A DNA stretch of 41,598 bases from Christensenella sp. UBA941. GTDB lineage: Bacteria; Bacillota; Clostridia; Christensenellales; UBA941. Numbering within the stretch: position 1 is the first letter of the stretch; every line of letters starts with the position of its first letter. Location of the stretch: contig DBDD01000334.1 in NCBI GenBank assembly GCA_002293365.1, positions 1 through 41,598 on the forward strand, written 5' to 3'. Positions 1 through 7,677 of this stretch are shown piece by piece. The notes under the pieces are model-generated. The model made no database searches, was not told where the DNA came from, and saw only the letters and a list, made by a program, of their open reading frames with translations. A program made the translations under genes and the position numbers.

Positions 1-406
1 AACGACGGTATAGCGACGGCTCCGTGATCGCCACTTCGTCCGGCGCGAACTGCACCGCGGCTTCGATCTTTGCGCGGTAGGCTTGCGCCTGTACGGGCTG
101 CGTCATGGCCGCGCCGCCCGTTAGGATGGAGTTCGCGTCCGCCAGGGCATCGCGTTCGGTTTGGAGCGCCCGCACGTACTCGGACAGATATGCCTCGCTT
201 ATACTCTCAAGCAGGAACCAGTAGTAATACTTGCCGCTCTCATCTTTTGCTCTAAACAGCCCGTCCGTGTGATAGGTGATTTCCATCACGCCGGTTTGTT
301 GCTTGATCACGCGTGGATCATCCCATATGTACGGCGTATCACACGTCACGATCAGCATATCGCGCCAGATACCGTTTACTTCGATTTTTGTATTGCTGTA
401 TTGCAC
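1..406 (-). CDS. Partial tail-tip accessory protein (continues past left edge)
   Basis: The gene starts at a GTG codon (404-406), 8 bases after an AGGAGG site that overlaps the stop of the upstream gene, and it is open to the left edge, so only about 135 residues are visible. The N-terminal half (about residues 1-70) is rich in beta-forming, aromatic residues. A helical stretch follows (about 75-100, YVRALQTERDALADANSIL), which could form a coiled coil. It is the last visible gene of the tail-tip operon, downstream of the receptor-binding protein, so a small tail or host-contact accessory role is likely. I recognise no named family. Confidence 0.75.
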   Translation of the reverse strand, partial: MQYSNTKIEVNGIWRDMLIVTCDTPYIWDDPRVIKQQTGVMEITYHTDGLFRAKDESGKYYYWFLLESISEAYLSEYVRALQTERDALADANSILTGGAAMTQPVQAQAYRAKIEAAVQFAPDEVAITEPSLYRR

Positions 407-417
407 GGCGCGCCCTC

Positions 418-1623
418 CTAAAAAATCAAGTTGTACGAGCCATCCGTGTTAGGCTGATTACTGACAAGCGTGGCGTTGGGTATGTTGCCAAACATCCTTA
501 AGCCCATGGGAGCCCCATACCATGCGCTGTAGTAAGCCAGTGCGCCTAGGTTGTCGACGATTCGCGCATGCATTGTATATCCATACCGTCCAGTACGAAG
601 CCAATAACGACAGGCAGTAGACACACCAATTTCTTCTTTCGATTCCGAGGCAGAAACGGCCTTATCCGTAGGATAGGCGATCCTTGAGATATTGTCGCTA
701 AAAAAAGCTATGAGTGAGCCTTCCGGAACGTTATTTTCGTTTCCTAGTCCGATTTCGGTAGTAGACGCAGGAAACAGCTTACATACTACGGTTTCTGTAC
801 CGCCGCCATCTATATCGGCACGCGCCGTTACGACAGAAGTATCTAGTAGTATGTCCGTGAAGTCTGTGCCGAGCATTTTAAGGAACCCAGGCCAAGTGTC
901 GCTATCATTAATACCGTTAAAAACGTTAGCGTTCGATGGTGGCTCGTCCGCCGAATGCTGCTTGCTATACCATCTTCCGGGCTCGGCGGTACTGTTTGAC
1001 CACTGGTACAAATTCGAAACCGAAAACCTGTTGTTGCCGAATCCTCTCCGATTGGTGTCGCTGTTTGATGGCTCTTTCACATCAAAAGATACAAAAAGTA
1101 AGCAATCTTTGTTGACAATTGTTGTGCTATTTTCGGGGTATCCTGGATGGTTTGCATCTGCTTTTATCCACAATATATTATCTCCAAGGCGGGATTGGTA
1201 CGAATCTGGAATCCGTGCGCGTATCAGAGTTCCCACAGGCAGATCGCCTACAACTAGCTGGTTTCTCGGCGTCGCGCTCGCCCCCGGCCCAGCATCCAAA
1301 TTCACAACGCCCTTCGTCGTATACGTAAACGCCTGATAAAACAACCCAACGTCGTTTTCGACGTCGATATGCATAAACGGCGATTGCGCGTCCGGCTCGA
1401 CAAGATAGCCGTCGCCGGGGCGCTCGGGGACGTGATCTTCGTTGCACCACAAATCCACGCGTCCAAACTCGGCAACGAGGATTTGATTGCCTATGTATTC
1501 GTCGCCCGGATTAGTCCAGGATAGCTCCACTTGGGCATTGCCCGCGACGGCGTAGAAGTTGGTTACGGGGCCCACGGGGAAGTTTGCGCCGGAGGAGCCG
1601 CCAGCGCCTAGTCTGCTAATCAT
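418..1623 (-). CDS. Receptor-binding type tail protein, FN3-like plus DUF6273-like
   Basis: This 401-residue protein begins with a glycine-rich head (RLGAGGSSG) and a short fibronectin type III-like stretch (about residues 19-60, with VELSWTNPG). From about residue 190 it resembles the DUF6273 domain seen in Clostridia phage tail proteins (RFSVSNLYQWSNS, then LRTGRYGYTMHARIVDNLGAL). It probably sits at the tail tip and touches the host surface. Its start overlaps the stop of the collagen-like fibre gene by ATGA, so the two are translationally coupled. The domain calls rest on remembered motif patterns; the position in the operon supports a tail role. Confidence 0.75.
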   Translation of the reverse strand: MISRLGAGGSSGANFPVGPVTNFYAVAGNAQVELSWTNPGDEYIGNQILVAEFGRVDLWCNEDHVPERPGDGYLVEPDAQSPFMHIDVENDVGLFYQAFTYTTKGVVNLDAGPGASATPRNQLVVGDLPVGTLIRARIPDSYQSRLGDNILWIKADANHPGYPENSTTIVNKDCLLFVSFDVKEPSNSDTNRRGFGNNRFSVSNLYQWSNSTAEPGRWYSKQHSADEPPSNANVFNGINDSDTWPGFLKMLGTDFTDILLDTSVVTARADIDGGGTETVVCKLFPASTTEIGLGNENNVPEGSLIAFFSDNISRIAYPTDKAVSASESKEEIGVSTACRYWLRTGRYGYTMHARIVDNLGALAYYSAWYGAPMGLRMFGNIPNATLVSNQPNTDGSYNLIF

Positions 1624-2771
1624 GCCGCACCTCCGAATATGTAAATTTCAATCGGTATCGCAATGCTCGGAATCTCGCCGTCCGCGACGATGGTTATACT
1701 GCCGTCGCCAACCGCCACAAGTTCAAACATGGCGTTTCGCCGCGCTTCGCGTACGGCGCTGTCGCTGGTTTCGGGGTAGCCTACTTCGCCGGGTATGCCG
1801 GGCGCAACGCCGGTTAAGTCTGTTATCGTGACCGTGTTGCCGTCCCATGCGGAGCCAGCGGCGGGGATTATGGCGGGGAGGGTGAGTGTTACGGCGCTTT
1901 GGCCGGGAGCGCCGTCTTGGCCGTCATTACCCTTATCCCCCTTCTCCCCCGTCGCCCCAGTCGGCCCTTGCGTTCCTTGCGGCCCCTGTTCGCCCTGCGG
2001 CCCCGGTACGCCGCTCCAGCTTTCATTTATCGTCCAATCTGTGCCGCCCGCGCCGTGAATGTACAAATCTCTAAGCGATTCCACGCTTGGATCGTCTACA
2101 ATAAACTGGTCGCCCTCTACCGTGTCCGTAAACGGCGGGAGCGTTCGATATGGCCCGCTAACACCCGGCATGTTGTAGATGCCGTCCATGATTCTGCCCG
2201 ATACGCCGTCCTGACCTTTCGGCCCGGTTGGCCCGACCGGCCCTTCGATGCCCTGCGGCCCGACCGGCCCTACGCCGCCCTGTATGCCTGTTTCGCCGGT
2301 GTCGCCTTTATCCCCGGTATCACCCTTATCCCCTTTGTCGCCTTTATCCCCTTTGTATTTGTACCACTGGTATGCGGTATAATCGGTCGGAGCCGTCGCC
2401 GCAAGTCCAGTGTAGATGCCGATATAAGCGTCCGGCGTGTTCTTCATGTGGCTGTCGTCTGTCGGCATTTGCGTTGCCCACTTGACAAAGACATTCCCGT
2501 GCGCCACTTTGCCTGTATCCTTATAGTCAATAATGGCAACGTCCCATTCCCACCACGTTTGAGTGCTGGCGTTGAAGTACGGAGGGTGCCCACCGCCCAT
2601 TTCGGCGGCTTCACTTATGGCCCGCGCATAATTATCTTTGGTCGGCGTTGTAAGCTCGGTAGGGTTGCCAAACAGCGCGTCGATCTTATCCGCGTTCTGG
2701 TTGAAATCGTCAACGCGGACGTAATCGCCCCCCTCCGGCTTATTTAGACCGTTGTTCGTCGTGTGGTTCAC
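1620..2771 (-). CDS. Collagen-like tail fibre protein
   Basis: This 383-residue protein has two Gly-X-Y blocks (about residues 141-192 and 254-290, GDKGDKGDTG and GPQGTQGPTG) separated by a globular linker. The N-terminal 140 residues look like a phage tail attachment domain (DDFNQNADKIDALFG). The C-terminal 90 residues form a small beta-rich cap. Collagen-like triple helices are common in phage fibres of Bacillota. The start is a GTG just after a GGGGAGGG site inside the preceding small gene. The repeated GGT/GGC codons make the DNA look repetitive at about 1900-2350; this is coding structure, not a DNA repeat element. Confidence 0.85.
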   Translation of the reverse strand: MNHTTNNGLNKPEGGDYVRVDDFNQNADKIDALFGNPTELTTPTKDNYARAISEAAEMGGGHPPYFNASTQTWWEWDVAIIDYKDTGKVAHGNVFVKWATQMPTDDSHMKNTPDAYIGIYTGLAATAPTDYTAYQWYKYKGDKGDKGDKGDTGDKGDTGETGIQGGVGPVGPQGIEGPVGPTGPKGQDGVSGRIMDGIYNMPGVSGPYRTLPPFTDTVEGDQFIVDDPSVESLRDLYIHGAGGTDWTINESWSGVPGPQGEQGPQGTQGPTGATGEKGDKGNDGQDGAPGQSAVTLTLPAIIPAAGSAWDGNTVTITDLTGVAPGIPGEVGYPETSDSAVREARRNAMFELVAVGDGSITIVADGEIPSIAIPIEIYIFGGAA

Positions 2772-2916
2772 TTTCGCCCTCCCCGCTTAACACTTTGTCA
2801 ATCTCTTGGCTTATCCCAAGCACTCTACTACAGTCCTCCGCGCCGCGCACTGAAATCTGGTTTACCGTTGTGCGTAGCGAAAGGAGCCAGCCAGCCTCTA
2901 CTTTAACCAACTTCAT
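2740..2916 (-). CDS. Small hypothetical tail-cluster protein (58 aa)
   Basis: This short frame starts at ATG (2914-2916), overlapping the stop of the upstream tail protein by ATGA, and ends inside the first 10 codons of the collagen-like fibre gene. The product begins MKLVKVEAGWLLSL and is charged at the C-terminus (SGEGESEPHDEQRSK). Its 3' part also supplies the ribosome binding site of the fibre gene, which suggests translational coupling. I recognise no family. Small coupled genes at this spot may be fibre-assembly helpers, but that is only a guess from position. Confidence 0.6.
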   Translation of the reverse strand: MKLVKVEAGWLLSLRTTVNQISVRGAEDCSRVLGISQEIDKVLSGEGESEPHDEQRSK

Positions 2917-5576
2917 GCGGCCACCTTCTTCATTTCCGACAGCTCCGATTCAAGCCGTTTGATTCTATGAAAAAGAATCGGAATCATCATCGGCATGTCG
3001 ATTGTTTCCAACACAATTTCGCCCGTCTTAGTTGTTCGCGTAACGCCAAGCCACGGGCAACCCGTGACGGCTTTTTCCGCAATAAAACCGATATTTATTC
3101 GCTTGGAATCGTCAAAAATATAGTTGAATATCACAGGCTCGAAAGCTTCCCAATCATAATGAAAATCTTCAAGCAGTTTGATATTCTCTTTATATCGCTT
3201 AGAGGACGGCGTAGAATACAGCACTTGGCCCGAACTCTGATTCCATGCGAGATACATGTTGCCGCCACCGCTTTGCGGTATACTCGACGGGTGCAGATAG
3301 ACGTAATCGTTGCGCACGCTCAAGGCTGCAATGTTGCTGCCCAGTTCAATTCGCGGCGAGTCTAAGCCTAAAGAAGAGTACGCCTGTAGGTTCGCCGCCC
3401 CCGAAACGGAATAGAGTTTGGCGTAACCCCCAAAATCTAACTCGCCCGACGATTTTACCGTCAGTGATGGAGATGTAAGGCTGTTATTCGAGAGCGTAAA
3501 CCCGGCAATCGCGCCCTCGTTCGCCGTTACCTTGCCACTAAACGACCCACCGGCGGCAGATAAGGTTCCGCTAAATGTGCCGTCGGCCCCGTTCAAGTGC
3601 TTAACTTGTAGCGTGTCTACATCAATTCGCTCAGAATTGAGTTTTCCTGTGCTTATATTAGCGGCGTTGATATTCGTAATCGTCGCCTTGCTTGCGTCGA
3701 TTGTCCCTGTCGAGATATTCCCGCCGTTGATCGTCGTCTGCCCCGGCGTTGAAAGGTTCGTAAAACTGACAAGCCCTTTCATCTCGATCTTCTCGCTTGC
3801 AATCGCCGCTCCGTTCGCTCTAAGCTCGATGGTGCTTGACGTAGAATCGTTCGCGACGGAAAGCGTAATGCTTTTCGCATACGCCGCGACCTCCGCGACA
3901 TTGCCCTCGATATCGCTAATCTGCGATTTGAAGCCATCAACGGTGACTTCGAGTATGTGCATCGCCCGTTTCTGCGCAAAAACACGCCGATTCTGCGCGT
4001 TCACCGCTGGCCGCAACGGTTCGCCCGTGTTCTGAATTTCGGCGCGCGCACTCTTGCCGTTCCATGTGATGGATTGCGAGTAGATAGGCAGTTGGTATAT
4101 CTGCCCGTCAAGGTCAAACGAAACAATATCCCCGGCCTGTAGCGCCCAATTCGTCCGTACCCGCGTACTGATTGGCGAGAAGTCCGGGAACGCGGTTAAG
4201 CGGTTGTAAATCGGAACCGCCGCGACGCGAATGTCGTAATCGTCCGAGCCGTAAAGGAACGGGTTGTCCAGCGTCACATATGCGTTCTTGCCCGTATCGC
4301 CAACAATAACGCCGATATCGTTCTGCGCGCTCTTGACTTGCAGTTTATCGATGCGCGAAACACTGTACTCCGCGATATCCGCGCTGAACCAGTGGCCGTC
4401 ATTGAACACCACAGGCTGTTGCGTAAACCATGCCAGTTCAACCCCGCCGTCCCGCGTCATTCGCGCAATCGAACACGCGGCTTCCGCAATCCGGCCTAAT
4501 ATCTCGCGGGCACTGACTTGATCTAGCTCTGTCGGCTTTTCGGCATACATGCGCGTCGAGTTGATAAAACTGATCGTCGCTTGCGGTACGCCGACGAACT
4601 GGCATAGCTTCGTGAAGATGCTGCCTAAACTGATCGGCCAAGTCAGGCTGTTCCAAAAGTCCGTCGCGTCTGTGTCGAATTTACGCATGTGGTCATGGCC
4701 GACGATTGAGATTAATTGCACTTTGCGTTTCTTGGGCGTATCGACATTGAACACGCCAAGCTTGACGTACTCATATTTCTCATACGAACCATCGGCCCAA
4801 AACTCATGCAGCACGTCGGCGTTCCAGCTCATGCCGCGACGATCTGCGGCCCATCGTGCGGCTTTGCGGCGCATGAAGGGGTTAAGGTCGGGAAGGTCGA
4901 TGAAGCTGTTCCATGTGAACACCCTCATTTCGTCCCACTTTTTCGGTTCTAGCGTTTTCCACGATTCAAGCGCGGTCGCCGGTACAAGAACGCCCTGTAT
5001 ATCATCCCATTTACTTGTGGCTGTTTCGTCCCACGTCTGGCCCGTCAGCATCGACCATATGCGCCCGTCAACCCATGTCGCTTTCCAAGCTTCGCCATCG
5101 GGTGCAAAGCAGTATACACCATTGCCGACGGTCAGAATAGAGTGAACAGCCCACGGCGGCTGCGCGGTCGGCGCGTACCCGTTGATGGTCAGGTATGGCC
5201 GCGACGACCAGCCCTCGAAGCGCAATTCTTGATTAGCGCCGAATCTCATTACCGTCATGCAGTTGGCGATGGAGTATGCGATACCGCCCGATTCTGTCAT
5301 GGCGGCGAGTTGGGCTGTGCATGGGCCGAAGTCGAAAGAGTCTAGGAGGCGGTGGTCGTTGTTGATAGTGGCGGTTAATACGGAGGAAGGAGTAATGCCT
5401 ATCGTTAATTCCCTTTCCTCGCGGGGAATCAAATCCTCGACAAGCTTTACAACGTCGCCAGACTCTAAGTTGATATCTTCGTTGGTCAACAAGGTATCCC
5501 CGAACCTCAACAGTACACGAGTTTTCGGTGATTCGGATTGTGCGGCCTCATGAAATTTTACACTGGCCGGATACAT
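2913..5576 (-). CDS. Large tail protein with C-terminal S74-type intramolecular chaperone
   Basis: This 887-residue protein has an N-terminal half resembling the baseplate/tail-associated proteins that follow the distal tail gene in siphoviruses. The middle (about residues 570-700) is rich in the serine, threonine and asparagine repeats of a trimeric shaft (TIDASKATITNINAANISTG). The last 97 residues match the S74 intramolecular chaperone: SSKRYKENIK at about 791-800, IGFIAEKAV, and a terminal coiled coil (RIKRLESELSEMKK). In that family the Ser-Lys dyad cleaves the chaperone off after trimer folding, and both residues are visible at the start of the domain. A good AGGAGG site precedes the ATG. 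It probably forms the tail spike or tip. Confidence 0.85.
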   Translation of the reverse strand: MYPASVKFHEAAQSESPKTRVLLRFGDTLLTNEDINLESGDVVKLVEDLIPREERELTIGITPSSVLTATINNDHRLLDSFDFGPCTAQLAAMTESGGIAYSIANCMTVMRFGANQELRFEGWSSRPYLTINGYAPTAQPPWAVHSILTVGNGVYCFAPDGEAWKATWVDGRIWSMLTGQTWDETATSKWDDIQGVLVPATALESWKTLEPKKWDEMRVFTWNSFIDLPDLNPFMRRKAARWAADRRGMSWNADVLHEFWADGSYEKYEYVKLGVFNVDTPKKRKVQLISIVGHDHMRKFDTDATDFWNSLTWPISLGSIFTKLCQFVGVPQATISFINSTRMYAEKPTELDQVSAREILGRIAEAACSIARMTRDGGVELAWFTQQPVVFNDGHWFSADIAEYSVSRIDKLQVKSAQNDIGVIVGDTGKNAYVTLDNPFLYGSDDYDIRVAAVPIYNRLTAFPDFSPISTRVRTNWALQAGDIVSFDLDGQIYQLPIYSQSITWNGKSARAEIQNTGEPLRPAVNAQNRRVFAQKRAMHILEVTVDGFKSQISDIEGNVAEVAAYAKSITLSVANDSTSSTIELRANGAAIASEKIEMKGLVSFTNLSTPGQTTINGGNISTGTIDASKATITNINAANISTGKLNSERIDVDTLQVKHLNGADGTFSGTLSAAGGSFSGKVTANEGAIAGFTLSNNSLTSPSLTVKSSGELDFGGYAKLYSVSGAANLQAYSSLGLDSPRIELGSNIAALSVRNDYVYLHPSSIPQSGGGNMYLAWNQSSGQVLYSTPSSKRYKENIKLLEDFHYDWEAFEPVIFNYIFDDSKRINIGFIAEKAVTGCPWLGVTRTTKTGEIVLETIDMPMMIPILFHRIKRLESELSEMKKVAA

Positions 5577-5585
5577 TGTTGCCTC

Positions 5586-5975
5586 CTAATACTCAATTAC
5601 GGGGAAGGATAGATCGGCGTACCATCCTTCCGGCAGTTCGCCCTCTGGCAGCCAAACACAATTCCAAGTGCGGTTATTGGAGTACGCCGTAATCGTCCTA
5701 ACCGCCGCCGTGCCGGGGTCGAAAAAAGTAAACGCGAATTTTTCGCGCTTAATAAGCTGCATGATGAATGACAGCATTTTTATATCTATAACTCTATATC
5801 CGATTTCGAGGGGGAGTTTTTCGGCGACCTTATCACGATGCAACAATCCGTCTGCCGTTCGTTCAGCGGAAACGTCCAAATCAGAATCAACGCCGCTGAA
5901 CTCTTTGGGGTCGGGGATAGCAGTTCCGTCCACGGCGAACTTCATGGAATATCTATATAGCCTCTTCTCGGCCAC
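5586..5975 (-). CDS. DUF6711-like tail protein
   Basis: This 129-residue protein has the pattern of the small DUF6711-like tail proteins found near the tape measure in Bacillota phages (VDGTAIPDPKEF, then SAERTADGLLHRDKV, ending in an aromatic beta-rich tail). It probably belongs to the distal tail or tip. The start is GTG, and no Shine-Dalgarno sequence lies at the normal distance. Instead the 39 bases upstream hold a GAGCGCC-N3-GAGCGCC direct repeat, matching the tape-measure leader in layout. It is the first gene after a strong minus-strand promoter at 6058-6086. Confidence 0.75.
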   Translation of the reverse strand: MAEKRLYRYSMKFAVDGTAIPDPKEFSGVDSDLDVSAERTADGLLHRDKVAEKLPLEIGYRVIDIKMLSFIMQLIKREKFAFTFFDPGTAAVRTITAYSNNRTWNCVWLPEGELPEGWYADLSFPVIEY

Positions 5976-6014
5976 ATGAGGATTTGGCGCTCGACGGCGC
6001 TCTCGACCTTTCCT
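5976..6014 (-). promoter_or_regulatory. Tandem GAGCGCC leader before a GTG start without Shine-Dalgarno
   Basis: Reading the minus strand: AGGAAAGG at 6014-6007, GAGCGCC at 6002-5996, a 3-base gap, GAGCGCC at 5992-5986, a 10-base gap, then GTG at 5975. The same parts at the same spacing (AGGAA to GTG, 39 bases) occur upstream of the tape measure at 16027-16065. It is probably a translational or RNA-binding control site. No protein partner is shown by the sequence itself. Confidence 0.6.
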
Positions 6015-6057
6015 GCGTTTTTGTTTTCTTTCCTGTTCTTATTTCATCCTTAACTGC

Positions 6058-6086
6058 ATTATACATCAACATATTGTGGTTGTAAA
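6058..6086 (-). promoter_or_regulatory. Promoter for tail-tip operon, TTTACA-N17-TATAAT
   Basis: On the minus strand a TTTACA box (6086-6081) is followed by a 17-base spacer and a perfect TATAAT (6063-6058), about 83 bases upstream of the DUF6711-like gene. One copy of the AT-rich 17-bp operator motif fills the spacer and another lies upstream of the -35 box. This promoter separates the tail-tip genes from the rest of the late operon, which is interrupted by the accessory island. Confidence 0.7.
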
Positions 6087-6112
6087 CTATCTGTACTACT
6101 ATATATTGATTT
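6062..6112. promoter_or_regulatory. AT-rich 17-bp motif, two copies (sites A and B)
   Basis: Site A (6062-6078, minus) reads CACAATATGTTGATGTA and lies exactly in the spacer of the tail-tip promoter. Site B (6096-6112, plus) reads CTACTATATATTGATTT and lies upstream of the same promoter. Both fit the family consensus CACAATATATWGATTTT. A site within the spacer suggests repression or promoter remodelling here, unlike the upstream placement at 23.7 kb. Confidence 0.6.
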
Positions 6113-6170
6113 GCGATCGGATTAGCGGCAAAAACACAAGGCAGGGCGTTCTAGGCGATAAATTTGGGTC

Positions 6171-6187
6171 GAAATCTATATATTGCG
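6171..6187 (-). promoter_or_regulatory. AT-rich 17-bp motif (site C)
   Basis: The minus strand reads CGCAATATATAGATTTC. It ends 10 bases before the -35 box of the plus-strand small-RNA promoter at 6198, so it lies at about -45 to -62. It belongs to the eight-site family described in the findings. Confidence 0.6.
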
Positions 6188-6197
6188 TTTTCATAGC

Positions 6198-6226
6198 TTG
6201 ACATATACCTTATCTTGTGTTTTAAT
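6198..6226 (+). promoter_or_regulatory. Promoter TTGACA-N17-TTTAAT for small RNA
   Basis: A consensus TTGACA (6198-6203) is followed by a 17-base spacer and TTTAAT (6221-6226). The predicted start, near 6233, is just upstream of a compact structured RNA that ends in an intrinsic terminator about 100 bases later. No start codon with a ribosome binding site lies in between, so the product appears to be non-coding. Confidence 0.65.
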
Positions 6227-6232
6227 GAATAT

Positions 6233-6336
6233 AGACATTCCGGCAGAGTGTCACACAAAAATCTTGACCTCGCGGTGAAAACCGCTGTCAAATACAAGCT
6301 TCTAACGGTTCTGCCGGACGTTAGGAGCTTTTTTCG
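6233..6336 (+). ncRNA. Small structured RNA with pseudoknotted terminator
   Basis: This is a predicted RNA of about 104 bases. A hairpin has TTGAC (6264-6268) pairing with GTCAA (6287-6291), enclosing GCGGT-GAAA-ACCGC (6272-6285), which is a GNRA tetraloop. The 3' end is an intrinsic terminator: 12-bp stem 6296-6307 with 6319-6330 (one G-U pair), followed by six T. The terminator loop contains TCTGCCGGA (6310-6318), the exact complement of TCCGGCAGA (6239-6247) near the RNA's 5' end, so a 9-bp pseudoknot or an alternative fold is possible. It matches no RNA family I can name. It could be a regulatory RNA, an RNA antitoxin-like element or a decoy. Confidence 0.55.
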
Positions 6337-6346
6337 CACCTTGACA

Positions 6347-6470
6347 AACGAACAACCGTAGCAAGGCCGTCTTGAAGGACAAACGACGATAAAACAACCG
6401 CGCGTCCGTGTACGCGAAGCGACGGTTAAATCGGGGCTGCTGCCCTGACGGGCGCTTTTCTTTTTTACTG
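6347..6470 (+). other. Second structured non-coding stretch, attenuator-like
   Basis: AACCG (6396-6400) pairs with CGGTT (6423-6427), enclosing CGCGT (6401-6405) with ACGCG (6412-6416). Next come three alternating blocks, GGGC (6434-6437), GCCC (6442-6445) and GGGC (6450-6453). The middle block can pair with either neighbour, and the last hairpin is followed by a T-rich run (6456-6467). This looks like a small transcription attenuator upstream of the HNH relic. A TTGACA at 6341 has no matching -10 box, so no separate promoter is claimed. Confidence 0.35.
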
Positions 6471-6578
6471 GTTTTTTCTTTTCCTTTTCGTTTTCTTCTT
6501 ACGGTTGTTCATTTGGTTTTCCTGTTTCTTTAGGGCCGATATTGGGGCGGCACACAAGAAATATAACGGAGGTCGAAT

Positions 6579-6851
6579 TTGAATCATCACTTTAGTCACG
6601 AGAAGATTATTATTTGCAAGGATACGGAAGAAGTCTGCGCGGGCTATACGGAATACCTTGAACCCATCCATTGGGCGCAAATTCGTAGTAAGGTATTATC
6701 CACTGAATCATGCTGTACCGAATGCGGCTCAAAGAAGGTCTTGCAGCTTCACCACCTGACATACAAGCGCGTCGGGTGCGAGAATCCGGCAAAAAGCGCA
6801 AAGGCAGAAATAAACAGTATTACGCCAAGAGACACATGCAAGGTACAGTAA
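6579..6851 (+). pseudogene. Truncated HNH-type nuclease relic
   Basis: The start is TTG with GGAGG six bases upstream. The first 65 residues follow the phage HNH pattern: YLEPIHWAQIRSKVL, then CTECGSKK, then LQLHHLTYKRVG. The family normally continues with a DLxxLCxxCH segment, which supplies the last metal and structural ligands. Here the frame instead runs into an unrelated 25-residue tail and stops. A deletion or frameshift near 6780 is the simplest explanation, so the nuclease is probably dead. Confidence 0.6.
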
Positions 6852-7054
6852 GAGCCTTGCGCCAAAAGGGTATTCAAGTCGCGGTTGCCAAAGGCGCGTC
6901 GAGGGTATTGCTCTGTTATACAAAAGACGGAAAACAGATACAGTATTATGATATGACAGGCGCAATCTATTTCGAGAATTGCAGCAGGAAGTACGGAAAG
7001 TACGGGAGTTTGAAGGGCGTGGACGAACTGATAAAACTATGCCTCGCGTCATAA
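6836..7054 (+). CDS. Small hypothetical protein, possibly a 3' remnant
   Basis: This frame gives a 72-residue product from ATG 6836; it stays open upstream to 6710 in the same frame. The sequence is basic at the start and then beta-like (VAVAKGASRVLLCYTKDGK, QIQYYDMTGAIYFENC), ending in a helix (LKGVDELIKLCLAS). No strong ribosome binding site precedes the ATG. It overlaps the end of the HNH relic in another frame, so the two may be fused remains of a deletion. Function unknown. Confidence 0.5.
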   Translation: MQGTVRALRQKGIQVAVAKGASRVLLCYTKDGKQIQYYDMTGAIYFENCSRKYGKYGSLKGVDELIKLCLAS

Positions 7055-7101
7055 CTGCTCAAATCAAAAGGTTCACCACCCGGTTCATGACGCTGGCGCG
7101 A

Positions 7102-7132
7102 AATAAAGAAAAGCCCGCTGTTTAGGCGGGCC
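7102..7132 (-). terminator. Intrinsic terminator after peptidase operon
   Basis: GCCCGC (7113-7118) pairs with GCGGGC (7126-7131), and on the minus strand this is followed by a T-rich run (complement of 7105-7112). It lies 18 bases after the stop of the ImmA/IrrE-like gene. Confidence 0.75.
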
Positions 7133-7149
7133 GGGGATACAGTTAATAA

Positions 7150-7677
7150 CTATAACAATTCGCTTTCGTCGTAGACCATTCTAAGGTCAACAATCGCTTT
7201 GTCAATTGATTCCTCGTCGAAATGCCGCGACTCATAAAAGTCTTTATCTCCATATTGTCCAGCGCGACGAGCCGTTACCAGTCTTGCAAAGTACGTCGCT
7301 TGGGTCTCCATCTTTCTGTCCTTAATGACTGCGGTGTTGCAAAAAGGCACCATCGGGTTTACGTGATTTAGGGCTATATGCCCTAATTCGTGTCCGATAG
7401 CCAGCAGCTTATCTAGCCTCGAACCTCTTTCGGAATAATGGATATCGGCGGTGTAGTTCTTGCAAATAAAAGCAGCGCCAACATCATATCTCGACCTCGG
7501 ACATTCGTGCTTGAAGATTTTGAATCTAATCGTTTTGCCCTTAGTGCTGTGGGCGTCCGATACCATCTTCTCGACTGCGCGCGTTTCGTGATCCAGATAT
7601 CCGTTCGCGTCAATTTCTCGAAAAAGCTCTTTGCATAGCTTGTCGATATCCGGCTTCTTAAGCTCGTCATAGTTCAA
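7150..7677 (-). CDS. ImmA/IrrE-like zinc metallopeptidase
   Basis: The product is 175 residues. It carries HELGHIALNH (HExxH at about 96-100) and a downstream ETQATYFARLV segment whose glutamate fits the third zinc ligand of the ImmA/IrrE (COG2856) family. In conjugative elements and phages these peptidases cleave a repressor to release gene expression. I chose the TTG at 7677, because a GGAGGG site lies 7 bases upstream and the TTGA overlaps the stop of the preceding gene. The partner gene is not a normal Cro/CI-type repressor, which is unusual. Both genes form a two-gene minus-strand operon with its own terminator. Confidence 0.75.
   Translation of the reverse strand: MNYDELKKPDIDKLCKELFREIDANGYLDHETRAVEKMVSDAHSTKGKTIRFKIFKHECPRSRYDVGAAFICKNYTADIHYSERGSRLDKLLAIGHELGHIALNHVNPMVPFCNTAVIKDRKMETQATYFARLVTARRAGQYGDKDFYESRHFDEESIDKAIVDLRMVYDESELL

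Noticed and set aside
1900..2350. Repetitive GC-rich DNA resembling a tandem repeat array
   Set aside because: It is explained by Gly-X-Y codons of the collagen-like fibre on the minus strand; no fixed repeat-spacer pattern as in CRISPR.
1899..2747. Plus-strand open frame of 282 codons
   Set aside because: Antisense shadow of the collagen-like gene; proline/arginine-rich and without start signals.
6151..6339. Minus-strand frame of 62 codons
   Set aside because: It overlaps the structured RNA and its promoter and has no ribosome binding site.
6341..6369. Second TTGACA box as a promoter
   Set aside because: No acceptable -10 box at 16-18 bases.
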